From contig NZ_VCKW01000034.1 of NCBI RefSeq assembly GCF_005889715.1, forward strand, positions 1-47,626: 47,626 nucleotides of DNA. The letters are read 5' to 3'. The notes under the pieces are model-generated. The model saw only the letters and a program-made list of their open reading frames with translations. It made no database searches and was not told the DNA's origin. The DNA comes from Actinomadura soli. GTDB lineage: Bacteria; Actinomycetota; Actinomycetes; Streptosporangiales; Streptosporangiaceae. Made by a program: the position numbers and the translations under genes. This document shows, piece by piece, positions 25,698 to 33,421 of this stretch; the first letter of the stretch is position 1, and every line of letters begins with the position of its first letter.

Positions 25698-25839
25698 ACA
25701 GGACGGCACCACTCCGAGGCTGACCGAGCCCGCTCACCGACCACGCCGGGGTAGAGCGAACACTTCCGTAGCATGCTCCGCCGCGAGCTGCCGGACGGCT
25801 GCGCCCCGTTCACCGATCTACCGGGTATCTGAAAAGGGT

Positions 25840-27305
25840 GGCTCTGACCCACTTTGCGTGATGATGCGGCTCCGTCGGCCCGTTCAGGTGTGCTGGGCGG
25901 TGCTGTGCCCGTAGCCCGCTGGTCGCGGACGAGGATGTGTCACGGGGGGAGATCATGATCTTGGGGTGCCGCTGCCTCATCTGGTCGAGGTTGAGGTCGA
26001 GCGGGTTGAGCAGGCGGCTGGTGGGGTGCGGATCTGGGCGCGGACACGGCGAGTGGCGGTGACCTGCCCGGGCTGCGGTTCGTCCTCGTCCAGGACGCAT
26101 AGCCGGTACCGGCGCCGACTGGCCGACACCGCGATGGGTGGTCGGGAGGTGACCATCGTGCTACAGGTCCGCCGCCTGTTCTGCGATGAGCGGTCGTGCG
26201 GGCGGCGGACGTTCGCCGAGCAGGTGCCCGGTCTGACCGTCCGGCATGGACGCGAGACGCCGCTGCTGGTGGAGTTCCTGCGCAACATCGCGGTCGCGGT
26301 GGCCGGGCGTGCCGGGGCACGGCTGGCTGGCGCGCTGTGCGCGGTGGCCAGGTCCACACTGTTACGGCTGGTCATGGCGGTTCCCGATCCGGCCGCCCCA
26401 ACTCCGCGGGTGCTGGGTGTCGACGACTTCGCGATCAAGCGTGGTCACCGGTACGGCACCGTGCTCATCGATTGTGAGACCGGTGCGCCGTTGGAGTTAC
26501 TGCAGGGCCGGGACGCCGCCGTACTGGCGAACTGGCTGACCGCGCATCCAGGTGTCGAGGTGATCTGCCGGGACCGCTCGGGCGCCTACGCCGAGGGCGC
26601 GCAGCGGAGCGACGGAGCCGACCGGGAAGTTCGCCGAGCGCGCCCGGCGGCATCACGCCCAGGTCCACCAGTTGCTGGCCGAGGGGGTATGCGATCCGGG
26701 CGATCGCGCGGCATCTAGGCTGGGGGCGGCACGCTGTGCAGCGCTACGCCCGCGCCGCCAGCTGGCGGGAACTGGTCGACGGGCGCTGGCAGGCTCCCCG
26801 CGCCAGCATGCTGGATCCCTTCAGGCCGCACCTGCACCAGCGCTTGGACGAGGGCTGCGGCAACGTCGCCGAGTTGTTCCGGGACATCCGCGCGCTGGGC
26901 TAAACCGGCAGCTACTCCAACCTCCGCGACCACCTGGTCGGGCAGCGTCCGGCCAAGGCGCCGCTGGCCACGCCCTGCGCCTACCGTGCGCGAGGTCACC
27001 GGCTTGCTCACCCGCCACCCCGACTCCCTCACCGAGGACGAACGGCCCCAGCTCAAAGCCCTGCTGGAACGCTGCCCCGAACTGGACGTCGCCGACCAGC
27101 ACATTCGCGCCTTCGCCATCATGCTCACCCAGCTGAGCGGCCACGATCTCCCGCAATGGATCAGCGACGCCTACGCTGTCGGGCTGCCCGGGATGTCCTC
27201 CTTCGCCAAGGGCCTGGAGCAGGACCTCGATGCCGTCACCGCCGGGCTGACCAGCCGCTGGAGCTCCGGCCCGGTCGAGGGCCGCGTCAACCGCATCATT
27301 ATGTG
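25840..27305 (+). mobile_element. ISL3-family insertion sequence, truncated
   Basis: The left end begins with the terminal repeat GGCTCTGACCCACTTTGCGT (25840), the same as at 23515 apart from one base. The transposase gene follows in plus orientation from 25966. The right end is absent: homology stops in the block VEGRVNRI at about 27305, where the phosphatase gene ends. No target duplication can therefore be assigned. Confidence 0.8.
25966..27305 (+). pseudogene. ISL3 transposase, broken
   Basis: From GTG 25966 the frame reads the zinc-ribbon N-terminus [38 protein letters not shown], and the DDE core start [20 protein letters not shown] and [17 protein letters not shown] deletion near 26605-26625 removes the HLWQN-type segment and shifts the frame. 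It resumes as [20 protein letters not shown] and WRELVDGRWQAP, meets a stop at 26900 (ALG-stop-TGSYSNL), and continues to GLTSRWSSGPVEGRVNRI. The last block is cut, so the gene is inactive. Confidence 0.8.
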
Positions 27306-27317
27306 GAATCTGATCTG

Positions 27318-27812
27318 TCAAGCCAGCCGGTGCTTGACCAGCATGTTGGTCCACTCGCGTTGCTCGGCGGTGTCGGGGACGGGGAGTCCTCTGGCGCGTT
27401 GGAGGTGGTTCCAGGCCGAGTCCGGGTGGTCGCCGTTGAGGATCAGGAGGGATGCGGCGAGCAGGGAGGCGCGTCCGATGCCGAAGCGGCAGTGGGTGAC
27501 GATGTGTGCGCCGCTCTGCAACTGCTGGGCGAGTTGCTGCAGGGCGGGCAGAACGGCCGCGAGGTCGGGGACACCGCGGTCGGGGATGGAGATCGCCACG
27601 AAGCGCAGACCCGCTTGCTGGGCGGTCAGGGGCTCGGTGGTGAGGCCGGTCTCATCGAGTTCGGTCGGCGTGAGGGCACAGACCAGAACATCGACGCCTT
27701 CGGTTTTCAGAGCGGTCATCTCGTCGTCCAGCCAGTCTCCGCCTCGGGGTTTGGCCATGGTGCTCAGTCGTCCAGGGCCGCGGCGGTCGATGGTGTAGAG
27801 AATGGGGCGCAT
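27318..27812 (-). CDS. Dual-specificity/tyrosine phosphatase-like protein
   Basis: The 164-residue protein carries the Cys-phosphatase P-loop AHIVTHCRFGIGRASLLAAS (HCxxGxGR[AS]) with catalytic Cys near residue 108. A preceding general-acid Asp candidate lies in SIPDRGVPDL. The N-terminal strand-helix layout (LYTIDRRGPGRLSTMAKPRG, GVDVLVCALTPTELDETGL) fits the small 'protein tyrosine phosphatase family' proteins of actinomycetes. The size is typical, and ATG 27812 is the likely start. Its 3' end abuts the broken ISL3 transposase, with the junction about 13 bases from the stop codon. The substrate is unknown. Confidence 0.8.
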   Translation of the reverse strand: MRPILYTIDRRGPGRLSTMAKPRGGDWLDDEMTALKTEGVDVLVCALTPTELDETGLTTEPLTAQQAGLRFVAISIPDRGVPDLAAVLPALQQLAQQLQSGAHIVTHCRFGIGRASLLAASLLILNGDHPDSAWNHLQRARGLPVPDTAEQREWTNMLVKHRLA

Positions 27813-27934
27813 GTCAGCAGGACTTTCGTTCGGGTCGGCCGGTGGGCGACTCGACGATCAGCGGCAGTGATCTGCCGGGCTCGGCGCGAAGCTTGCGGGG
27901 AGTCGGGCCGGGGGGAGTGGCGACGTCTGCGAGG

Positions 27935-28750
27935 CGTTCAAGGAGCTGGTCGAGGGCGGTGTTGGCACTGCTCGAAGAAGGTGTAGGAGCACAGGCCGTG
28001 GCCGAGGTCGTAGTACTGCCACGGCTCCCCAGCTGTTGCCTCGCCGGAGGTGACGGCGTCCCGGTCGAAGAGGACCTCGATGGTGCGGACGTTGCGGGCG
28101 AAATACCCGGCGTCGTCGTAGGCCTTGTTCAGCGTCGTGGGGCTGATCTTGGCGTAGAAGGTCGTGGTCTGAGGCGAGCGGTGTCCGAGCCAGGCTTGCA
28201 GCTCGCACAGCGTCATTGGCTCCTTGGCGTTGTAGGGCTGGGAGGCGATGGTGGAGCGGGCCCGGTGGCTGGTGATGTTCCCGCGAACGTCGGCGGCCGG
28301 GACACCGGCCTTGCGGCAGAGCAGCGGGATGACGGTGCCGTTGATGTAGGTCGACGGGACACATCCGGCCCGGAAGGCGAACAAGAAGTCCACTTGCTCG
28401 CCGGTACGGCGGTCGAGCATCTGCGGCTGGATTGGTCGAACCGCCTGCCATGCCTCGATAGCCTCGCCCATGAGCGCGTCGACAGGGTTGGTGAACGCGG
28501 TGCCGGTCTTGTGGGTGAAGACATCCAGCAGGCAGACCGCGGCGCGGGCCAAGACCCTCGGTGTCGTCGCCGCTGATGGTCTGCCCGTCGTGCTGCCAGC
28601 GGATGCAGCCAACCCGCAGGCGGGTGATCTCGTTGCTGCGCCGGCCGCTGAACAGCCAGGTCAGCGTTACCGCGCGGACCAGCTCCACCGCCGCGGCGAT
28701 CCTCAAGACGTGATTGCCACATCCGGCCACGGTCCACGCCTTGCCACCAG
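27935..28750 (-). pseudogene. Site-specific tyrosine integrase, frameshifted and truncated
   Basis: The catalytic domain is recognisable in two frames. The first reads AAAVELVRAVTLTWLFSGRR and SNEITRLRVGCIRWQHDGQT (first Arg). After a shift near 28550 it continues VCLLDVFTHKTGTAFTNPVD, NITSHRARSTIASQ (HxxR), LQAWLGHRSPQTTTFYAK (GH..Y), KAYDDAGYFARNVRTIEVLF and EPWQYYDLGHGLCSYTFFEQ. The usual CPHRMACARC zinc tail is lost and the N-terminal arm/core-binding part is absent. It belongs to a large integrase group found in actinobacterial transposon-like elements and is not functional as it stands. Confidence 0.75.
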
Positions 28751-28876
28751 CACCTTGATCACTCCGGTCCGCGAGATGATCGACCACTTGCCCCACGAGT
28801 TTGATCTTCGTTCACCCGTGAAACGTAGGTTCGGCGCGTCCATCCGGAATGCCTTCGCACCCGAATTGGAGACGCC

Positions 28877-30199
28877 GTGCGCCGAACTGGAACAACCCGC
28901 TCCGGAGTGATCCGCGCGCTGTCCGTGGTGGCGGCCGGGACGGTGGCGGGAATGATGATTTCCGCCCCGTCGGCCGCCGCCGAAACAAAGGACCCGGCGA
29001 AAGACCGAAAACAGTACCACATCGTGGACGTGATTTTCCGTGGAAACTACATGGAGGGGCTCAACGGCATCAAGTACGACTCGTTCCGCATCCCGGCGAT
29101 CGTCCGGACGAACGCCGGAACGTTATTGGCCTTCGCCGAAGGCCGCGCCAAGAGCAAGAAGGACTACGGCAACATCAACCTCGTCTACAAGCGGGGCACG
29201 AACAACGGTGCTACGCACGACGACTGGTCGGGCCTGAAGGAGGCCGTCGGCGCGGGGATGGGCACCTGGGGCAACCCCACCCCCGTCGTCGACAGGTCCA
29301 CCGGCACCATCTGGCTGTTCATGTCGTGGAACGCCGCGGACAAGAGCCAGTCAGGCGGTAAGAACCCCGACACAGGGGAGGAGACCAGCAAGGTCAGCGC
29401 GTGGGGAGAACGCCGCGTCTTCGTCATGAAGAGCACCGACGACGGCCAGACCTTCACCGGCATGAACGGCGAGTCGGTACCGACCGACATGACCGACGAA
29501 CTGCTCCCCAAGGAGCAGCCCGACGGCAAGAAATGGACCTGGGACGCGATCGGCCCGGGCGCCGGCCTCTACACCAAGAACGGCACGCTGGTGATTCCCG
29601 CGCAGCACCGCAACATCTACAGCACCGACCACGGCAAGACGTGGAAAGTGGTGCTGATGAGCGACGCCAAGACCAGCGAGGCCACGGTCACCCAGCTCCC
29701 CAACGGTGAGCTCTATCGCAATGACCGTCCCACCAGGGCTACCTGGGAGACAGACGACGGAGACGGGATCAAGCACAAGCGGCGCTGGGTCTCTCGGACC
29801 CCCGACATCACCAAGAGGTTCGGGCCGTCCGCGCCCGACGACAAACTGCTCGACCCGAGGAACCAGGGCTCGGTCCTGCTCTACAACGACACCGAGCCGG
29901 ACGCCCCGCCGCGGACGCTGTTCCTTAATTCCGCGAGCACCGAGTCCCGCACGAAGATGCGGGTGCGCGTCAGCTACGACGAGGACGCCAGGACCTGGGA
30001 GCGCAGCCGCCCGCTCTCCGAGGGCCCGGAATGGCCGCCGGTCGACATCGGGGAGGAAGGCGGCTACTCCAGCATGACCAAGACCGCCGACGAGATGGTC
30101 GGGGCCCTGATCGAGGCCGAACTGAGCACCACCGAGACCTTCTCGATCCTGTACCGCAAGTTCAACATCCCCTGGGTCGTCAACGGCTGCACCTGCTGA
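28877..30199 (+). CDS. Secreted exo-alpha-sialidase (neuraminidase)
   Basis: The 440-residue protein has a signal peptide (VIRALSVVAAGTVAGMMISA, cut after SAAA) and a six-bladed sialidase fold. The FRIP motif is in YDSFRIPAIVRTNAGTLL (Arg71 of the arginine triad), and Asp boxes are STDDGQTF (186-193), STDHGKTW (249-256) and a weaker SYDEDARTW (366-374). Candidate nucleophile and acid residues lie in EEGGYSSM (Tyr397) and ALIEAE. The GTG start at 28877 follows TTGGAG. It would release terminal sialic acids from glycoconjugates outside the cell. No sialic acid uptake or catabolism gene is adjacent. The gene is intact and lies between pseudogene clusters. Confidence 0.85.
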   Translation: MRRTGTTRSGVIRALSVVAAGTVAGMMISAPSAAAETKDPAKDRKQYHIVDVIFRGNYMEGLNGIKYDSFRIPAIVRTNAGTLLAFAEGRAKSKKDYGNINLVYKRGTNNGATHDDWSGLKEAVGAGMGTWGNPTPVVDRSTGTIWLFMSWNAADKSQSGGKNPDTGEETSKVSAWGERRVFVMKSTDDGQTFTGMNGESVPTDMTDELLPKEQPDGKKWTWDAIGPGAGLYTKNGTLVIPAQHRNIYSTDHGKTWKVVLMSDAKTSEATVTQLPNGELYRNDRPTRATWETDDGDGIKHKRRWVSRTPDITKRFGPSAPDDKLLDPRNQGSVLLYNDTEPDAPPRTLFLNSASTESRTKMRVRVSYDEDARTWERSRPLSEGPEWPPVDIGEEGGYSSMTKTADEMVGALIEAELSTTETFSILYRKFNIPWVVNGCTC

Positions 30200-30358
30200 C
30201 CCGGCACGGGGCCGTGTCGCGGTCGTGGCGTGTCCGGGCTGTGGCGGTGGTGAAGGCCCGCGGGACAAAGTGCGGGGCTGTCAGCCATTGCTGAATCCGC
30301 CGGATCTCACCGTGGGTCCATGCAACCTCCCCGCCTGATGGTCGGATGAAGGGCGCCA

Positions 30359-30595
30359 ATGGCCCGCGGTGGGTTCCCCGGATGCCACAATCGGCGGTCG
30401 CGATATCGGCACGGTTATGGGGGATTCACGGACGACGCCGTCGAACTGGCCGATGTGATCGCGCAGCTGCGCCATGAGCTGGGCCGCGCGATGGGGGACG
30501 GCGAGAACAGCAGCATCCGGTTCCGGGCCGACGTCGTGGAGCTGGAACTCTCGCTCGCGGTGGAGAAGGCCCGCGCCGCGAATGCCGGTGTCAAG
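30359..30595 (+). pseudogene. trypco2-like domain fragment
   Basis: The frame reads DDAVELADVIAQLRHELGRA, SIRFRADVVELELSLAVEKA and ANAGVKL, the trypsin-co-occurring domain 2 pattern (VELADAI..LR.EL ... V.LEL.VAV.K). The family is linked to trypsin-like proteases in bacterial conflict systems (established knowledge). The usual start is not in frame: an ATG at 30418 lies in another phase. The terminal WVV.LG part is replaced by nuclease-like sequence. Probably a broken gene. Confidence 0.55.
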
Positions 30596-30915
30596 CTCGG
30601 GAACAGGTCGAAGGACACACGGTCCGAAACTCGTGCTGCGCCGCCGCGTGCGGGCTCTCCGCCTGACCGGCTACCGCCTGCGCTGGCCCGTACCCGGCGC
30701 GCCCCGGACGTCGATCGACGTCGCGTCCGCCGACAGGAAGACGGCGGTCATGGTCGACGGGGTGCTTCTGGCACAGGTGCCCCGAGCACTCCGCGGCCCC
30801 GAGGAGCAACGGGGGCTCCTGGGAGCCGAAACCGGCACGGAACGCGAACGGGACCGCGAGACGACGACGCTGCCGGAAACCGCTGGCTGGATTGTGCTGC
30901 GGTTCTGCTCGCGAA
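30596..30915 (+). pseudogene. Vsr-type (very short patch repair) endonuclease, frameshifted
   Basis: Joined frames give NRSKDTRSETRAALRR-like start, LTGYRLRWPVPGAPRTSIDV, DRKTAVMVDG and, after one surplus G in the run at 30759-30762, CFWHRCPEHSAAPRSN. The frame then returns to ERDRETTTLPETAGWIVLRF. This is the complete order of Vsr/DUF559-like nicking endonucleases, including the DGCFWH.CP block. At least three shifts are needed. The usual partner, a C5-cytosine methyltransferase, is not in the window. Confidence 0.75.
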
Positions 30916-31237
30916 GCCCTCATCGAGCGCGACCACGCCGGACGGCGCCTTGCTGGCACCTTCCTCCTTCTCACCGGCTGCAGCGACGCCGTTCTAGCCG
31001 CATTAGCCGGCGTGGCCCGATGCCCAGAACTCGGTCTTGCACCCGTCACTGGCCTGATCGCAAGCCTTGACCGCGGCGTTCGCGCGTTCGGTCCCGTCGA
31101 CGATGAGTGCCTTCTCCGCGCTCGCCCTGGAAGGAACGGCGCAGTCCGCGCGGCCATCTTTCTTCAGCGCGGTCAGCCCCCAAGTTGGGCAGTGGGCCTG
31201 CCAGGGGCGATGGCCGCCCTGTGGGGGGAAGGGCGAG
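30916..31237. other. Unassigned stretch between pseudogenes
   Basis: A plus frame continues from the nuclease (REALIERDHAGRRLAGTF), and a minus frame has LTALKKDGRADCAVPSRASA and NAAVKACDQASDGC. Neither belongs to a family I recognise. No repeat or RNA gene is visible. Confidence 0.3.
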
Positions 31238-31617
31238 ATGGTGGTGAAGCAGGACCAAGAAGTCGTTGTGGAGGTGCGGGAGTTCGTGCGGCTGGTGGTC
31301 GGCCGGTGGGGCATGGGTGAGTACGTGCCGTGTCTGGGGCGAGTGAGCTGGTCACCAACGCGCTGCGGCACGCGTCCCAGGAGAACGGCGACATCACCCT
31401 GCGGCTCGGCCGCACTGAGGATAGGACGCTCTGGCTGGAGGTTCAGGACGGCACGCCCAAGCACCCGCACCTGCAACCGGTGGACATGATCAGTGAGGTC
31501 GGCTGCAGTCTCGTGATCGTGGACTACCTCTCGCGCGGCTGCGGCCTCCATCCCCTCGAGGGCGACACCGGCAAGGTCGTCTTCGCGGTCATCGATCCGT
31601 GTCCCCGGGACCGATGA
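31238..31617 (+). pseudogene. HATPase (anti-sigma/serine kinase-like) protein with a frameshift
   Basis: ATG 31238 after GGGGGGAAGG starts a frame reading VVVEVREFVRLVVGRWGMGE and YVPCL. The next block, ASELVTNALRHASQENGDIT, is in another phase starting near 31330 and continues LRLGRTEDRTLWLEVQDGTP, GCSLVIVDYLSRGCGLHPLE, GKVVFAVID. These are the N box (ELVTNAL.HA) and later ATP-lid parts of the small HATPase_c proteins related to SpoIIAB/RsbW, common in actinomycetes. A one- or two-base indel near 31333 separates the halves. The 95-residue 3' frame could be translated from GTG 31330. Confidence 0.65.
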
Positions 31618-31682
31618 GTTCTGGTGGTGGCGCTGGTCGAATGTGGTGAGCACGATTCATCGCGATGTTCAAGGAGCCTCAC

Positions 31683-32300
31683 ATGCGAAAGATCACCGCC
31701 GGCCTGTTCATCTCACTCGACGGAGTCATCGAGGATCCGCAGGACTGGCATTTCCCGTACTTCAACGAGGAGATGGGCCAGGCCGTCGACGGCCAGCTCG
31801 GTTCGGCCGACACTCTCCTGCTCGGCCGCAAGACCTACGACAGCTTCGCGGCGGCGTGGCCGGAGCGGGAGAAGGCCGGTGCTGATGACGCCGACTTCGC
31901 CACGAAGCTCGGTGATGCCCGCAAGATCGTGGTGTCCAGGCAAGAACTCCACTTCACCTGGCGCAACTCCGAACTGCTCAAGGGCGACCTCATCGAGGCC
32001 GTCACCGCGCTGAAGAAGGAGCCATCCACCTCGGACATCGCGATGAGCGGATCGGTCTCGGTCGTGCGTCGGCTCCTGGCAGCAGGTCTCCTCGACGAGT
32101 TGCACCTGCTGGTCCATCCGATCGCCGTGTACAAGGGCATGCGGCTGTTCGAGGATGCCGATACGCCGCTGCCGCTGAAGCTCCTGTCCTCCACCACCTT
32201 CGCCACCGGCGTTGTCCACCTGGTCTATCGCCTGGACGACGACGCTCCGACCGGCGACTACAACAGTGCCAAGGCGAACCTGCCGCAGTCCGACGACTAG
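31683..32300 (+). CDS. Dihydrofolate reductase family protein (RibD C-terminal-like)
   Basis: The 205-residue protein begins MRKITAGLFISLDGVIEDPQ, then GSADTLLLGRKTYDSFAAAW, ARKIVVSRQEL, DIAMSGSVSVVRRLLAAGLL and DELHLLVHPIAVYKGMRLFE. This is the standard pattern of the RibD_C/DHFR-like group, which use NAD(P)H; most of these proteins are not true folate enzymes and their substrate is unknown. ATG 31683 is chosen over 31665 because AAGGAG lies in between at the right spacing. It is intact, unlike its neighbours on both sides. Confidence 0.85.
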   Translation: MRKITAGLFISLDGVIEDPQDWHFPYFNEEMGQAVDGQLGSADTLLLGRKTYDSFAAAWPEREKAGADDADFATKLGDARKIVVSRQELHFTWRNSELLKGDLIEAVTALKKEPSTSDIAMSGSVSVVRRLLAAGLLDELHLLVHPIAVYKGMRLFEDADTPLPLKLLSSTTFATGVVHLVYRLDDDAPTGDYNSAKANLPQSDD

Positions 32301-32322
32301 GCCGCGTGTCTTGCCGCACGGT

Positions 32323-32551
32323 CAGTCGGAGATCGGCTTCGGAGTCGCCGGGCTGCTGTAGTTCAAGCTGATACCGCAGATCAAACGGACAGCGTGTGCA
32401 AGCTTTGCCTGCCCAACCGCGGTACAAAGGCGACTACCCGCGGCTGGCGCCGGCGTTGGCCCGGCCGATCCGGTGGGACCTCATCGCCGCCCAGTACGAC
32501 CAGATGGTCAAGATCATGATCATCGGGGTGCGGGATCCGGCCTTGATGTAG
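32323..32551 (+). pseudogene. Tn3-family transposase, internal fragment
   Basis: The plus strand reads SEIGFGVAGLL(stop)FKLIPQIKR, then in another frame PRYKGDYPRLAPALARPIRW and DLIAAQYDQMVK. Tn3 transposases have LLGF.L.PRIK ... Y..LAP.L..PI.W.LI..QYDQMVKYATA. Homology ends sharply after DQMVK at about 32520. The piece comes from a part of the protein upstream of the fragment at 21287-21764, but the two relics are 10 kb apart and on opposite strands. Confidence 0.7.
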
Positions 32552-32599
32552 TGGAAGCGGGCGACGGGGGTGGCGGCGTAGCGGGAGCCGACGTGGGCG

Positions 32600-32809
32600 A
32601 GGTACGGCGAGCGGAAGGCCCGACCGTCCTTCGCCTTGGCCAGCAGGTCTCGCTGATCAGGCCGAGGGTGGCCGGGCCGATGAGGGCGGGGCGAAGGCGG
32701 TCCGCTTCAGCGGCAGGTCGTATCGGGCCTCGATCTCGGCCTGGACGGCGTGGTCGCACCGGCGGAGCACGCCGTTCAGGCCGCAGAGCAGGGCGTCAAT
32801 GGTGACCAT
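32600..32809 (-). pseudogene. HAD-like hydrolase N-terminal fragment
   Basis: From ATG 32809 the frame reads VTIDALLCGLNGVLRRCDHA, VQAEIEARYDLPLKRTAFAP, then shifts to ALIGPATLGLISE. This matches the start of actinobacterial HAD hydrolases (DALL.DLDGVLR.WD), but the nucleophile motif DLDG reads GLNG, so the catalytic Asp is lost. The rest of the enzyme is absent. Confidence 0.5.
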
Positions 32810-32815
32810 GGTTCT

Positions 32816-33112
32816 TTAGGGTGCGACGGTGGTGGATCCGGTCGCGGGGGCGTCACCGGCGACGCCCTGAGTCCCGGCCGCCTGTTCTTCTGCCTTGAGC
32901 CTGCTCTGCTCCTGGACGAGGAAGGTGATCAGCAGCCCGCTCATGATGAAGTGTCCTCCGGCGGTGTAGAGGCCGGGGAAGCAGCCGCCCTTGATGATCG
33001 GGAAGACGAAGTGGGAGAAGCCGTTGAGCAGGCCGGCGCCCAGGGCGTACCACCATAGGAAGGAGTTGGCCACACGGATCTGGTAGAGCGTGGCCGCGCC
33101 GGCGAAGAAGGA
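32816..33112 (-). pseudogene. HXXEE-domain membrane protein, C-terminal fragment
   Basis: The minus frame reads SSFFAGAATLYQIRVANSFL, WWYALGAGLLNGFSHFVFPI, IKGGCFPGLYTAGGHFIMSG, LLITFLVQEQSRLKAEE. These are hydrophobic segments typical of the C-terminal half of HXXEE-domain proteins, of unknown function. A GTG at 33073 could start an 85-residue product. The N-terminal half with the HxxEE motif is missing and replaced at about 33112 by VOC-type sequence on the other strand. Confidence 0.6.
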
Positions 33113-33335
33113 ACTTGTAGCCCTGGATGAACTGGCCGAACCTGACGATGTCGCCGACCTGGGCCGCTTCGCGTTGTGCGCCGACCCCCGAGGCGTCGAT
33201 TTCGCCGTGTGGATCCCCTACCAACTGGCCGGGGTGGGTGTGGTGGACGAGCCGTCCGCGCCGTGCTGGATCGGGTTGGCCGCTCGCGATGTGGCCGCGG
33301 TCCGGCGTTTCTACCACGCGGTGCTTATCTCAATG
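33108..33335 (+). pseudogene. VOC (glyoxalase/bleomycin-resistance-like) fragment
   Basis: The plus strand reads DVADLGRFALCADPRGVDFA, VWIPYQLAGVGVVDEPSAPC and WIGLAARDVAAVRRFYHAVL, i.e. the end of one VOC module and the start of the next, as in two-module glyoxalase-like proteins. Both ends are cut: 5' at the HXXEE junction and 3' after FYHAVL at about 33330. It is only a middle piece. Confidence 0.65.
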
Positions 33336-33421
33336 ATAAGGATCATATCTTGGACTTCTGGGGCAGCTCGGTGCCGCTGCTGCGACCGCCGGTCATGGCC
33401 CCCCGCCGTGCCGATCGTGGT

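Noticed and set aside
31003..31230. A minus-strand frame with spaced cysteines (KACDQASDGC)
   Set aside because: No family match, no start signal and overlap with the upstream region of the HATPase relic.
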